The position numbers and the translations under genes were made by a program. DNA of 39,445 nt from Methylococcales bacterium (lineage in GTDB: Bacteria > Pseudomonadota > Gammaproteobacteria > Methylococcales > Methylomonadaceae): positions 1 to 39,445 of the forward strand of contig JAPLRP010000062.1 of the NCBI GenBank assembly GCA_026399095.1. The letters are read 5' to 3'. Below the pieces are notes generated by a model. That model made no database searches. It was not told where the DNA came from and worked only from the letters and a program-made list of their open reading frames with translations. How positions within the stretch are numbered: the first letter of the stretch is position 1; each line of letters begins with the position of its first letter. Positions 16,881 to 24,397 of the stretch are shown here, in pieces.

Positions 16881-17576
16881 CTATTGTGTTTTCAGAAAAC
16901 CATCATTGCCAATGGGCGCTTCAAGTGAGCAAGGTTCTTTGCCGCAATCATTTTTGTTAAAGATAAATATGTGCCTAGGTTGACCGGGTTCGTTAGCAAA
17001 AACGACGGCAATGTTGTTGTAAGCTACCTCATTACTTTGTCTGGCAATACTATCGAAGCTCTTCGCTAAGGCTTTAGCTGATGTTTCATACACAAGACCC
17101 ATATAAGAGTTACCTTTTTCTTCCAGCTTACCAGAAACCTCTTTATTTAAGTTTTTGAGAGTGCCTTTACAAGAACCTAATAAATCGGCATCACATGATG
17201 GATCTAATGTTGATGAGTCAAAAGCTACTGGTGTTGACAAATAAAGACTAGGCACATTAAAGACCAACGTTTCATCTTCATTAGCATATTTTAATTCACC
17301 CAATTTGATGTAATATTTATAACTGGCAACTAATGTTATCTCAGCATCAGCGCTGGCATAAGGAATCCCTGTCCCAGGTATTTTCCTAGCCCAATGGTCT
17401 TTAAATTTTTCGCCATTTTTTAACACAGAAATCACATATTCATCAGCACCATTTAAAGAAATAAATTGGCTGAAAGATGAGCTATAATTATCTGTATTGG
17501 ACTTGTTTTGCCAGATGAAATAAATAATAATTGAAGCAAAAATAAGAGCCGTAACTACTTTAAGTGTTGATAACAT
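16881..17576 (-). CDS. Membrane-anchored exported protein of unknown function
   Basis: 231 residues. An N-terminal helix (LKVVTALIFASIIIYFIW) serves as signal anchor, leaving about 205 residues outside, presumably in the periplasm. The soluble part is strand-rich (AEITLVASYKYYIKLGELKY, LVFNVPSLYLSTPVAF) and has four Cys, of which two (CDADLLGSC) and two (CGKEPC) are close together and could form disulfides. AAGG precedes the start. Unknown family. It lies between the DUF4236 gene and the 91-residue membrane protein, all on the minus strand, so they may form a small operon of envelope proteins. Confidence 0.6.
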   Translation of the reverse strand: MLSTLKVVTALIFASIIIYFIWQNKSNTDNYSSSFSQFISLNGADEYVISVLKNGEKFKDHWARKIPGTGIPYASADAEITLVASYKYYIKLGELKYANEDETLVFNVPSLYLSTPVAFDSSTLDPSCDADLLGSCKGTLKNLNKEVSGKLEEKGNSYMGLVYETSAKALAKSFDSIARQSNEVAYNNIAVVFANEPGQPRHIFIFNKNDCGKEPCSLEAPIGNDGFLKTQ

Positions 17577-17645
17577 ATGGTGCCTTTTAGGTTGAGTGGA
17601 AATTCAAAGAATTTTAAAGTTTGAGGCTTATCTAGCTGTGACAGA

Positions 17646-17849
17646 CTATTGCGACCGCTTTCTCACATCATTTATATTTGTCGTGTAATACAGCCCTGTC
17701 CCCGGAATGCCGGCACTAAAATATAAACGGCCTTGGGCATTTAAACCCAGACGAAAAAGGCCTAGGTTAATAGACCAACCGACCCCACTGTTTGAAACAT
17801 TTGCCCGAATAGGGCCCATACTCATCGATTTTCGCCATTTTAATCCCAC
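17646..17849 (-). CDS. DUF4236-domain small protein
   Basis: 67 residues. The pattern 'WRKSMSMGPIRANVSNSGVGWSINLGLFRLGLNAQGRLYFSAGIPGTGLYYT' is the typical DUF4236 signature: a short beta-rich domain with a first 'KS...GP.R.N.S.SG.G' repeat and a closing 'GIPGTG..Y'. The function of this domain is unknown, and it often occurs at the N-terminus of larger membrane proteins. Here the domain stands alone. The start is GTG, supported by AAGGAG seven bases upstream. The following 231-residue gene shares the phrase KIPGTGIPYASA, which may be coincidence or a trace of a shared fold. Confidence 0.75.
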   Translation of the reverse strand: MGLKWRKSMSMGPIRANVSNSGVGWSINLGLFRLGLNAQGRLYFSAGIPGTGLYYTTNINDVRKRSQ

Positions 17850-18020
17850 GCTAAACTCCTTAAATCAGGCCTGTATAAACCACACAAACGAAAGTCAATA
17901 TATAAAACTTCTGCATTATAGGCAGGCCTTGAAGAAACCAACAAACTTATTCCCTTTTAAAAGTAAAACTATGTCGACCACTGACAGAACTTAACTGGCT
18001 ATTTGCGTCATTTATCAAAC

Positions 18021-18431
18021 TTATTTTTTTATCGTGTACTGCTCTTGTTTCCATAATCGATTTCCGTAGGAGTCGGTAGGAATCATCTTATTACCTTCTA
18101 CCCGATAATTAGGTTGATTCCATTTTCGATTACCAAAAGAATCTGTGGGTATAATTTTATCACCCTCTGTTTGGTAATGGGTTTGTTGCCTTTTCTCATT
18201 GCCAAAGGCATCGGTCGGTATTGTTTTATTACCTTCAGTGCGATAGTGCGTTTGATCCCAGTTCTGATTACCGGATGCATCTGTAGGGATGGATTTATTT
18301 CCTTCAACTTGATAGTGGGTTTCATTCCATTTGCGATTACCGAAGGCATCCGTGGGGATTATCTGTTCAGCCGCCAAGCATGAACCCGACAAAAATAGTG
18401 TAATCAACAGCAAGAGTGATTTTGTTTTCAT
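18021..18431 (-). CDS. Secreted protein made of five 23-residue repeats
   Basis: 136 residues. A signal peptide (MKTKSLLLLITLFLSGSCLA, cut before AEQ) is followed by five tandem units of the form 'IPTDxxGNxxWxxxxYxxEGNK', 23 residues each (69 bp). The last unit ends in a short basic tail. Conserved positions are Ile-Pro-Thr-Asp, Gly-Asn, Trp/Arg, Tyr and Glu-Gly-Asn/Asp-Lys. No enzyme motif is present. The repeat resembles short surface or cell-wall repeat proteins, where each unit forms a beta hairpin. GGAGG lies before the ATG. Its promoter carries the shared 18-bp operator (18482-18499). Function unknown. Confidence 0.75.
   Translation of the reverse strand: MKTKSLLLLITLFLSGSCLAAEQIIPTDAFGNRKWNETHYQVEGNKSIPTDASGNQNWDQTHYRTEGNKTIPTDAFGNEKRQQTHYQTEGDKIIPTDSFGNRKWNQPNYRVEGNKMIPTDSYGNRLWKQEQYTIKK
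18070..18366 (-). repeat. 69-bp tandem coding repeat (about 4-5 units)
   Basis: Within the secreted-protein gene, a 69-bp unit recurs with drift of roughly a quarter of positions. The best kept word encodes Ile-Pro-Thr-Asp, followed by Gly-Asn. Number of units in the family or between strains could change by slippage or recombination. The limits given are approximate. Confidence 0.75.
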
Positions 18432-18464
18432 TCGCTTAAACCTCCAAAAAAGATACTGACAAGG

Positions 18465-18499
18465 ATTATGTATCAGCGCTGTGACAGGTGATGTCGTTT
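18465..18499 (-). promoter_or_regulatory. Shared operator and -10 upstream of the repeat-protein gene
   Basis: On the minus strand AAACGACATCACCTGTCA (18482-18499) is identical over 18 bp to the element before the WYL gene. It is followed, again after exactly 11 bp, by CATAAT (18465-18470). The start codon at 18431 is about 34 bp further. Confidence 0.6.
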
Positions 18500-18555
18500 C
18501 GCTTTATAGAATAACGAATTGGCGAACCTAAAAATAATAAATTACCTCCTCAGAA

Positions 18556-18590
18556 AAACGACATGACCTGTCATTCCCATTAGGCATCAT
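18556..18590 (+). promoter_or_regulatory. Shared operator and -10 upstream of the 18631 gene
   Basis: On the plus strand AAACGACATGACCTGTCA (18556-18573) differs from the other two copies by one base, and 11 bp later comes CATCAT (18585-18590). With the copy at 18482-18499 it forms a divergent pair in the 200-bp gap between the genes at 18431 and 18631. Confidence 0.55.
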
Positions 18591-18630
18591 ATCAACCATC
18601 TTAAATTGTTTAACAAGTTGGAGAGTCATT

Positions 18631-18792
18631 ATGTTCTGGGGATTTATTTTATTGGTGGGACTGGGCGTCGTTTTTACAAAACTGGGGGCGTATTCGGTGA
18701 TGGTGGCCATGCTTTCCAGTGCTTTAAAGCTGGTCGCAGTTGTTGCTTTCTGCGCGTTTGTTTGGTTTTTTGTTAGAAAAAAACTGTCTTAA
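18631..18792 (+). CDS. Small two-helix membrane protein (53 aa)
   Basis: The ORF begins with ATG at 18631 after GGAGAG (18620-18625). It encodes 53 residues with two hydrophobic helices, FWGFILLVGLGVVFTKLGAY and LVAVVAFCAFVWFF, and a basic C-terminal tail (VRKKLS). It is too short for standard gene callers. The start signal, hydrophobic pattern and the operator-bearing promoter in front support it. The outer-membrane protein gene follows eight bases after its stop (start at 18800) or 25 bases (start at 18818), so the two probably share one transcript. Unknown family. Confidence 0.6.
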   Translation: MFWGFILLVGLGVVFTKLGAYSVMVAMLSSALKLVAVVAFCAFVWFFVRKKLS

Positions 18793-18799
18793 TCACTTA

Positions 18800-19975
18800 A
18801 TGAATAAAAACAACTTTATGAAAATTGATAACAGAATAACCGCTTTGACTTCATTATTATTTGTAAATACGGTCAGCTATGCAGCACCCTCAAATGAACA
18901 GCTCTATGAAATGCTATTAGGCCTTAAAAAAGAAATAGCTGATTCCAAAGCCAGGGAAACTGATCTACATACAAATCTTGACAAAGCAAATGCTGAATTG
19001 AAAGTGGCCAAAAAACAGCTAGGTGCATTACCGAAAACCGAGCTGCTAGTCACGGCGGTCAAGCAACTAGATAAGACCACAAAGAATCAGCCACCAACGA
19101 TAGCCAACGCTAAGGAGGGTTATATTATGTCTGCCGGCGCTCTTTATGTAACGCCTGTTGTTGATTCTGGCAATCGCGTAATGGATGACAACAAGATTAA
19201 TTATAGTGCTGGCTTTCAAGTTTCAACGGCTTATCAGGAAAAAAATAATTGGGACTATGCCTTAAACTATAAACATTTCAATTCTGATAATGATGTGTCA
19301 AATGGTATTCCTTATTATCAACAAGGTACCCCTATTACCAACTATAAAACAAATTACAATATGTTGGATCTGGAAATAGGAAAATTATTTAGCTTATCTG
19401 ACACGGTGTCGTTAAGAGTGTCAGGGGGTATTCGATCCACCATTATGAATGAGAACCTATCCTCTTCGTCAGCGTTTAATTCCATCACTAGTGGCTCTTC
19501 CTCCAGTTACCCGGATTACATAGAGCAAGCTTATACAGTAACGACCAATAGTTATAACTATAGAAGTACTAAACATAATTTCTGGGGCTTAGGCCCAAGG
19601 ATTACCGCCACGCCAACGTGGAAACCCTTTGAAAATAATTTTCAAATTTTCGGTAATGTAGGCACCAGTTTTATAATGGGTCAACAAAATGACACTTATT
19701 CAGATTCTTATAGTACCAACTGCACCAGCACCTCAAGTGATGTAAGTTGTGGCGCCTCCTATAGTGACAATAACACTGACCACTATAAAAAGAACAGTTA
19801 CGTGACTATGATTGAAGCGGGAAGCGGCATTGGTTACACCATAAAAGCCAATTTAGTGGATATTGATTTGAAAACCGGCTATCAATTCGAACATTGGATA
19901 GTCACTGATCAAACTGATAATCTTATATTCAGAGGTTTTCATGGGGCTTATGGAACCGTTGGCATTAAGTTTTAA
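18800..19975 (+). CDS. Outer-membrane beta-barrel of Lpg1974-like family
   Basis: The likely start is the ATG at 18800 or 18818. The latter gives an ideal signal peptide (MKIDNRITALTSLLFVNTVS ending in YA, cut before APS). A longer frame from 18740 overlaps the small membrane-protein gene and is not needed. After cleavage a coiled-coil (about 35-85: LYEMLLGLKKEIADSKARET ...) precedes a barrel with alternating strands such as 'NWDYALNYKHFNSDN', 'LDLEIGKLFSLSDTVSLRVSGGIR' and a closing 'GFHGAYGTVGIKF' with terminal Phe. This is the build of Legionella Lpg1974-type pore-forming proteins. Found in the outer membrane; substrate unknown. Confidence 0.8.
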   Translation: MNKNNFMKIDNRITALTSLLFVNTVSYAAPSNEQLYEMLLGLKKEIADSKARETDLHTNLDKANAELKVAKKQLGALPKTELLVTAVKQLDKTTKNQPPTIANAKEGYIMSAGALYVTPVVDSGNRVMDDNKINYSAGFQVSTAYQEKNNWDYALNYKHFNSDNDVSNGIPYYQQGTPITNYKTNYNMLDLEIGKLFSLSDTVSLRVSGGIRSTIMNENLSSSSAFNSITSGSSSSYPDYIEQAYTVTTNSYNYRSTKHNFWGLGPRITATPTWKPFENNFQIFGNVGTSFIMGQQNDTYSDSYSTNCTSTSSDVSCGASYSDNNTDHYKKNSYVTMIEAGSGIGYTIKANLVDIDLKTGYQFEHWIVTDQTDNLIFRGFHGAYGTVGIKF

Positions 19976-20057
19976 ATGAATACGCAATATTAAATAAGTG
20001 ACTGATTATTCAATTTTCTAACTTCATTCTTCATGGTTAAACTCTCTATACATCAGG

Positions 20058-20402
20058 TTAATTACCAAGCCATACAGAAATACGCAGTGCCATTCCTACC
20101 GTTAGTCCAGACTTACTGCTCAGAACTTTAGAAAGTTTAACTTGAGAAACCTACAATTCTTCGGCTAACTTTGATATTGCCAGACCTTCCGGCAATTATT
20201 CCCGTAATACTTCGCCGGGGATCTTGGGTTTGTGAATTATGCTTATATCAAATACGCCTAATGATAGTCGGAATAAATAACCAGTACCCTCTCCAATCTT
20301 GATGAAACGATCGACTATTGCGTTACCAACTTTCGTTTCCAAGTCAACAAAGGCAAAACGAGAGAGTGTCGTTAAAATAAGGTTACCGGCACTCAGCCAC
20401 AA
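20058..20402 (-). pseudogene. Decayed higBA toxin-antitoxin pair
   Basis: The minus strand between about 20245 and the TAA at 20058 reads HKPKIPGEVLRE*LPEGLAI then SKLAEEL*VSQVKLSKVLSS then KSGLTVGMALRISVWLGN. This is the HigA/XRE addiction antitoxin pattern ('HPGE.L.E...GLS...LA..L.V......++...+.+...ALR+...+G') with two in-frame stops. Upstream, 'VGNAIVDRFIKIGEGTGYLF' followed in another frame by 'YSDYH*' resembles the end of a HigB toxin ('GNWRI.F.F..G.ay.V...DYH'), so this part is frameshifted. Both genes look dead. The HigA reading is the better supported. Confidence 0.6.
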
Positions 20403-20443
20403 CCGCGACTGTATTTATAGCCATGTAATAATCAGTTCAGACC

Positions 20444-20578
20444 TCAAGCGACTGAAGCTTGCTTGATAAACTGTTTTATGAAATACACCAGTTGGTCCAC
20501 TGGTTTTCTTTTGTAATGCTTCATGATGTCATCAACTTTGTTACAAACTTGATCGTGCATATGGATTCTATGTGCCAT
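20444..20578 (-). CDS. Small ORF of 44 residues, unknown
   Basis: ATG at 20578 with a near-perfect GAGGAGA eight bases before it, stop at 20444. The product MAHRIHMHDQVCNKVDDIMK and a further 24 residues is basic and helical, without a membrane segment. It directly follows the remains of an S24-peptidase gene on the same strand. It may be an accessory gene that once belonged to that operon. The strong ribosome site is the main support; function unknown. Confidence 0.4.
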   Translation of the reverse strand: MAHRIHMHDQVCNKVDDIMKHYKRKPVDQLVYFIKQFIKQASVA

Positions 20579-20607
20579 GATCGTTCTCCTCAGTAATTTA
20601 GCTATGT

Positions 20608-20720
20608 TAAATAATATGTTCGGTAACTACGCATTGTCCCACTAACACACCTTGAATTTCGACTTGTTCCGGACGGTAACACCGCGGCTTCATATTGGTA
20701 TTGCCCGGTAGCAGTATGAC
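20608..20720 (-). pseudogene. C-terminal remnant of an S24/LexA-like peptidase
   Basis: The minus-strand frame ending at TAA 20608 reads VILLPGNTNMKPRCYRPEQV then EIQGVLVGQCVVTEHII. It matches the last strands of LexA/UmuD-type S24 peptidases ('vIL.P.N....P......VEI.G+V.g.+'). The catalytic Lys and Ser parts and the DNA-binding domain are missing upstream. It might be a leftover of an older SOS regulator displaced when umuDC next to it arrived. Confidence 0.5.
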
Positions 20721-20764
20721 CTGTCTTTTATTCTAGGTATTCCAACAACATTATTAGAAAAATA

Positions 20765-20793
20765 ATTAAAGATTTAAAGATTTAAAGATTTAA
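20765..20793. repeat. Short tandem repeat TTAAAGAT
   Basis: The 8-bp unit TTAAAGAT occurs three times in a row with a partial fourth, inside an AT-rich gap before umuD. It may simply be slippage; no function is visible. Confidence 0.5.
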
Positions 20794-20976
20794 CTTTAAA
20801 GTCGGGTAAATACGTCCACGAAGAACTGACTTTAAAAGTAATCTTATTTTTTCTTAGCTTATCAGGAATTGATTAGAATGCAAGCAAAAAGAGAACAAAA
20901 AGAAAACAATTGAAAATATAGAAAAATATCGCTACTGTATTCACACCTGCTGTCCATCCCCTAAAATTTAGCTATT

Positions 20977-21411
20977 ATGCTGATACCGCGCTTTAATTTT
21001 TTGTTACCAACCCCCTACCCTCGGATATTAGCGCTGCCCTTGTTTATCGGTAAGGTTGCCGCTGGCTTCCCTTCGCCTGCCGATGATTACGTCGAAAAGA
21101 ATCTGGATTTAAACGAACTGTTGGTGCAAAAACCAGCCGCTACTTTTTTTGTGCGCGCACAAGGTGAATCCATGTTGGGTGCCGGTATTCATCCCAATGA
21201 TATTTTGGTAGTAGATCGGTCCATGGAAGCGGTGCCCGGCAAAATTGTCATTTGTGCCTTGAATGGCGAATTAACCGTTAAACGTCTGGAACGAACGGAT
21301 CAAAAATGGCAACTGAAAGCCGAAAATCCGGCCTATGCTGATATTGTTATACATGATGACTTGGAAATGGTGATCTGGGGCGTAGTCACCAACGTAATTC
21401 ATGCGCTGTAA
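20977..21411 (+). CDS. umuD: UmuD-like autoproteolytic subunit of DNA polymerase V
   Basis: 144 residues, normal length. The self-cleavage site is Ala29-Gly30 (VAAGFPSPADDY), followed by the S24 peptidase catalytic Ser65 (GESM) and Lys102 (TVKRL). After RecA-stimulated cleavage the shortened dimer joins UmuC to make the error-prone polymerase. The stop TAA overlaps the ATG of umuC by one base (TAATG), so the genes are coupled. Carrying umuDC homologues (rumAB) is known from SXT/R391 elements, which fits this window. A half LexA-like word TACTGTAT lies 37 bases before the start, but its partner half is missing. Confidence 0.95.
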   Translation: MLIPRFNFLLPTPYPRILALPLFIGKVAAGFPSPADDYVEKNLDLNELLVQKPAATFFVRAQGESMLGAGIHPNDILVVDRSMEAVPGKIVICALNGELTVKRLERTDQKWQLKAENPAYADIVIHDDLEMVIWGVVTNVIHAL

Positions 21412-22688
21412 TGCCAACATTACTTGGTTTAGTAGACTGCAACAATTTTTACGTGTCTTGTGAACGGGTTTTTCGTCCGGATTTGATTGGCAAACCGGTG
21501 ATGGTACTGAGTAATAATGACGGTTGTGTGGTGGCCCGCAGTAAGGAAGTCAAAGACTTGGGCGTAAAAATGGGCGTCCCGGTTTTTCAAGTTCAGCAAC
21601 TTATCAATCAACACCAGATCCAGTTATTTTCATCCAACTACACGCTTTATGCCGATATGTCTTCGCGCGTCATGGCGACGCTGGAAGCCTTTGCACCGTC
21701 GATGGAAGTTTATTCTATTGATGAAGCTTTTTTGGACTTAACCGGTGTTTGTCAGCAGGATCCTGTCACTTATGCTCACTGTATCAGAAAAGCCGTTATT
21801 CGCAATACGGGTATTCCTGTGTGTGTAGGCATGGGGCCCACAAAAACCCTTGCTAAACTGGCCAATTTTGCTGCTAAAAAATGGTCAAAAACCGAAGGTG
21901 TACTTGATCTATCTAATCCGCAACGTCGAGAAAAATTAATGAAGCTCGTGCCGGTCGGTGAAGTCTGGGGGATTGGCTCTAAGACAACGGCAAAACTGAA
22001 TAAGCTGGGCATTTACACGGCATGGGATTTGGCCAGTCAATCACCACAGAAAATACAAAAAGCATTTAATGTTGTCGTTGCCCGAACGGTGATGGAACTG
22101 AACGGTTCACCTTGCCTGGAACTGGAAGAAATCTCCCCGAACAAACAGCAAATCGTGTGTTCGAGAAGTTTTAGTCGTCGTTTAACTCAGTATCAAGAAC
22201 TCTCCCAAGCGTTATCCGACTTTTGTAGCCGCGCCGCTGAAAAACTTAGACGACAACAGTCAGTGACTAGTTGTGTCACCGTGTTTATCAGAACCAGTCC
22301 GTTTAACCCCCATGAGCCTCAATATCAGCGCTCTGCCAGTATCAAACTGGATGCCGCCACCCAAGATACCCGTATTTTAATCACGACTGCCAACCGTTTA
22401 TTGTCAGAGATATTTAAAATGGGTTATCACTATCAAAAATGCGGTGTACAACTCAGTGATATCCAATCAGAATCAGCGCCCGGCCAATTTGAATTGTTTG
22501 CTTTTCAAGACAGCAATTTACCGACAGAAAATAGCCCGTTAATGATTGCGATGGATCAGATCAATCGACGCTTCCCGAAGAAATTGTCAGTAGCAGCGAC
22601 CGGCTTTGACAAATCCTGGAAGCCAAAAGCGGAACGAATTTCCCGGCGTTATACGACAGACTGGCGAGAACTGGCAGTTGTGAAATAA
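21411..22688 (+). CDS. umuC: UmuC-like catalytic subunit of DNA polymerase V
   Basis: 425 residues. The Y-family polymerase core is complete: 'LVDCNNFYVSCERVFRPDL' (Asp of the metal site and steric-gate Tyr), 'NNDGCVVARSKEVKDLGV', 'YSIDEAFLDL' (the second metal-binding Asp-Glu), helix-hairpin-helix 'VGEVWGIGSKTTAKLNKLGIYTAWDL', then the little finger and a UmuC C-terminal domain ending '...WRELAVVK'. It copies past DNA lesions with UmuD' dimer. A beta-clamp motif-like QFELF (about 358-362) is present. Transcribed with umuD. No terminator is obvious right after it. Confidence 0.97.
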   Translation: MPTLLGLVDCNNFYVSCERVFRPDLIGKPVMVLSNNDGCVVARSKEVKDLGVKMGVPVFQVQQLINQHQIQLFSSNYTLYADMSSRVMATLEAFAPSMEVYSIDEAFLDLTGVCQQDPVTYAHCIRKAVIRNTGIPVCVGMGPTKTLAKLANFAAKKWSKTEGVLDLSNPQRREKLMKLVPVGEVWGIGSKTTAKLNKLGIYTAWDLASQSPQKIQKAFNVVVARTVMELNGSPCLELEEISPNKQQIVCSRSFSRRLTQYQELSQALSDFCSRAAEKLRRQQSVTSCVTVFIRTSPFNPHEPQYQRSASIKLDAATQDTRILITTANRLLSEIFKMGYHYQKCGVQLSDIQSESAPGQFELFAFQDSNLPTENSPLMIAMDQINRRFPKKLSVAATGFDKSWKPKAERISRRYTTDWRELAVVK

Positions 22689-22888
22689 TCAGTATTAGCC
22701 ATGCTTAAAACTAACACTTTTAATAAGTCGCAAAATTTATTATTTTAGCGTATTCAGATTAAAGTTCAATTAATTTAATAGTCACAAAAAAAAACAATCC
22801 ATAAATATTTAGGCCTATTATCAACAATAACCATCTTCGCTATAGTTGACTTGCAGTAAAAACCTATCAACTTAATAAGGATTAATTT

Positions 22889-23062
22889 ATGAGTCAATTA
22901 ACTAAAGATATTCTGATCGGAATATTGTTTATAACGGGCCTGGTTGGTTATATTTCAGGCGAATTTATTATTTCATCCACTCTGTTTTTTGCCTCTGCTA
23001 TTGCCAGCAACGTGAACGTCAATCGTAAACGCACTAAAGCTGGTCAATTTAGATGGAATTAA
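22889..23062 (+). CDS. Small membrane protein (57 aa)
   Basis: ATG at 22889 after AAGGAT (22877-22882), stop at 23062. The 57-residue product has a hydrophobic N-terminal two-thirds (ILIGILFITGLVGYISGEFI then STLFFASAIAS) and a polar basic tail (NVNVNRKRTKAGQFRWN). Two short helices are likely. It is followed within 15 bases by a strong terminator, which supports it as a real single gene. Unknown family. Confidence 0.6.
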   Translation: MSQLTKDILIGILFITGLVGYISGEFIISSTLFFASAIASNVNVNRKRTKAGQFRWN

Positions 23063-23075
23063 TGACACAAGCATT

Positions 23076-23112
23076 AAAGTCTTCCAACACTCGCAGGTCT
23101 TGGAAGACTTTT
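23076..23112 (+). terminator. Rho-independent terminator
   Basis: A perfect 11-bp stem AAGTCTTCCAA / TTGGAAGACTT (23077-23087 and 23100-23110), with an A-T pair extending it, encloses a 12-base loop and ends in TTTTG. It ends the transcript of the small gene at 22889 and perhaps umuDC. Confidence 0.75.
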
Positions 23113-23284
23113 GCATAAAAACCAGCCTACTGCTTGTATGATGCTCGCAATGTCTTTTGGTTTTGTATGAAGCTCAACTGAAAGTACCCCCAAAAGATCT
23201 TCTTCATTCAAACAACTGCAACCTAATCTTGAATCCGATTAATTTATTAGCAACCCATAAACAAGCATTTTGCATTCCTTTTAG

Positions 23285-23307
23285 TTATCCCCAATCCTTG
23301 TGGATAA
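23285..23307. promoter_or_regulatory. Facing DnaA-box-like pair
   Basis: TTATCCCCA (23285-23293, one mismatch) and TGTGGATAA (23299-23307, perfect DnaA box on the minus strand) face each other with a five-base gap. They lie in a 550-bp stretch without a convincing gene (23113-23716). DnaA binding could affect transcription of the slt-flhDC operon or be chance. Confidence 0.4.
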
Positions 23308-23438
23308 ACCTGTCCATAATTCCATATTCCTGCCTTTGAACACCCTGCTCTTCAACCATGACGTTAAGTTGCTTAAAAATTAGTCAATCGTTAATTGATT
23401 AATAGTGTCTGAATTTAAACATGCTCAATTACCAGCAT

Positions 23439-23520
23439 TTATGAGCGTTACAAGCCTTAATGCATATTAAGGACTCAAACCCATATGAAGTTTGCAACGC
23501 TTATTTACCTGTGCTCATAA
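23439..23520. repeat. Nested inverted repeats before the slt gene
   Basis: An outer pair TTATGAGC (23439-23446) and GCTCATAA (23513-23520), a second pair AGCGTT (23444-23449) and AACGCT (23496-23501), and an inner perfect hairpin CCTTAATGCATATTAAGG (23455-23472) fold together. This could be a cruciform or a structured leader RNA for the transglycosylase-activator operon. No gene is seen in the rest of 23340-23716. Confidence 0.5.
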
Positions 23521-23716
23521 ATAATACCTTCGCAGCTAGTCGATAAAAAAGACTTAGTTCAATTTATGCAAAAAAAACACATTTTTTCCTTTATTACAAT
23601 AACCCCCTGCTTCTAAGAAAGCACTAATCAGGCGTTTTTTGGACGCATAAAAATAGTAATAATTAAGTAGACTTTGATTACCCCTAATGAGAAAGGTCTA
23701 TCTGGATTATTAGCTT

Positions 23717-24397
23717 ATGCACAAAAGTTCTCAACCTTCAGCTTCGCAGCTCAAATTTACACAATACCAGCAGGGTAAATTACCACCTACCCAAACGATG
23801 GGTGCCCTTTTACTGTGTATTTACCTCATTAGCTCGGCAAATTACTGCTTAGCGTCTGAGAAAAACCACACCAAAAAGGCTATATCAGCAGTAGCGATTA
23901 ATCAGAAAAACAACACACTAACCGGCGGACTGCGCCACACCCTTTGGTGGCAAGTCGCCCAAGATAACCAACTGGACCCTTATGTTTTATATGCAGTCGC
24001 TTTAGTTGAATCGGCGACAGGCATACACACTCATCAGGTTACTCCATGGCCATGGGCACTCAATACATCCGGCAAATCTATCATTCCAAAGTCTCAACAG
24101 GAAGCCAGTGTTTATTTGCATAAATCACTTGCAGAAGGTAGACGACAAATTGATGTGGGATTGATGCAAATTAATGTTCACTGGCATGGCCATCGAGTCG
24201 AAAAGGCTGAACAATTACTCAATCCGGTAACCAATATACAAATCGGTGCGGCTTTATTGGCAGAAGCGATCCAATCTGCACCTAATGATCTGGTTTTGGG
24301 GATAGGTCATTATCATAGTTGGCAAAACACCCGTGGGGCCCTTGCATATGGCCAAAAGGTGTTGGCTATTGCCAGTCACATCAGGGAGCTATTGTAA
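23717..24397 (+). CDS. Lytic transglycosylase (SLT domain) of the conjugation system
   Basis: 226 residues. The SLT-type lysozyme fold shows the catalytic Glu in 'YAVALVESATG' (about 98), then 'VGLMQINVHWHG', 'NPVTNIQIGAALLAEAI' and 'GIGHYHSW'. It cuts peptidoglycan to let the transfer channel pass. A signal-like helix (MGALLLCIYLISSANYCLA) starts only at residue 28, so the true start may be the ATG at 23798, which gives a standard signal peptide; neither has a clear ribosome site. It is joined without gap to the FlhD-like gene. The same order (slt, then the activator pair) is known from IncC plasmids. Confidence 0.88.
   Translation: MHKSSQPSASQLKFTQYQQGKLPPTQTMGALLLCIYLISSANYCLASEKNHTKKAISAVAINQKNNTLTGGLRHTLWWQVAQDNQLDPYVLYAVALVESATGIHTHQVTPWPWALNTSGKSIIPKSQQEASVYLHKSLAEGRRQIDVGLMQINVHWHGHRVEKAEQLLNPVTNIQIGAALLAEAIQSAPNDLVLGIGHYHSWQNTRGALAYGQKVLAIASHIRELL

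Noticed and set aside
18740-18799. Longer start of the outer-membrane protein
   Set aside because: It overlaps the 53-residue membrane-protein gene, and removes the signal peptide from the N-terminus.
20933-20952. LexA (SOS) box before umuD
   Set aside because: TACTGTAT matches one half of the consensus, but the other half (after eight bases CTGC instead of ACAG) does not. Only a half site is present.
23157-23339. 60-residue ORF after the terminator
   Set aside because: No ribosome site, odd composition, and it runs through the DnaA-box pair; most likely a chance frame.
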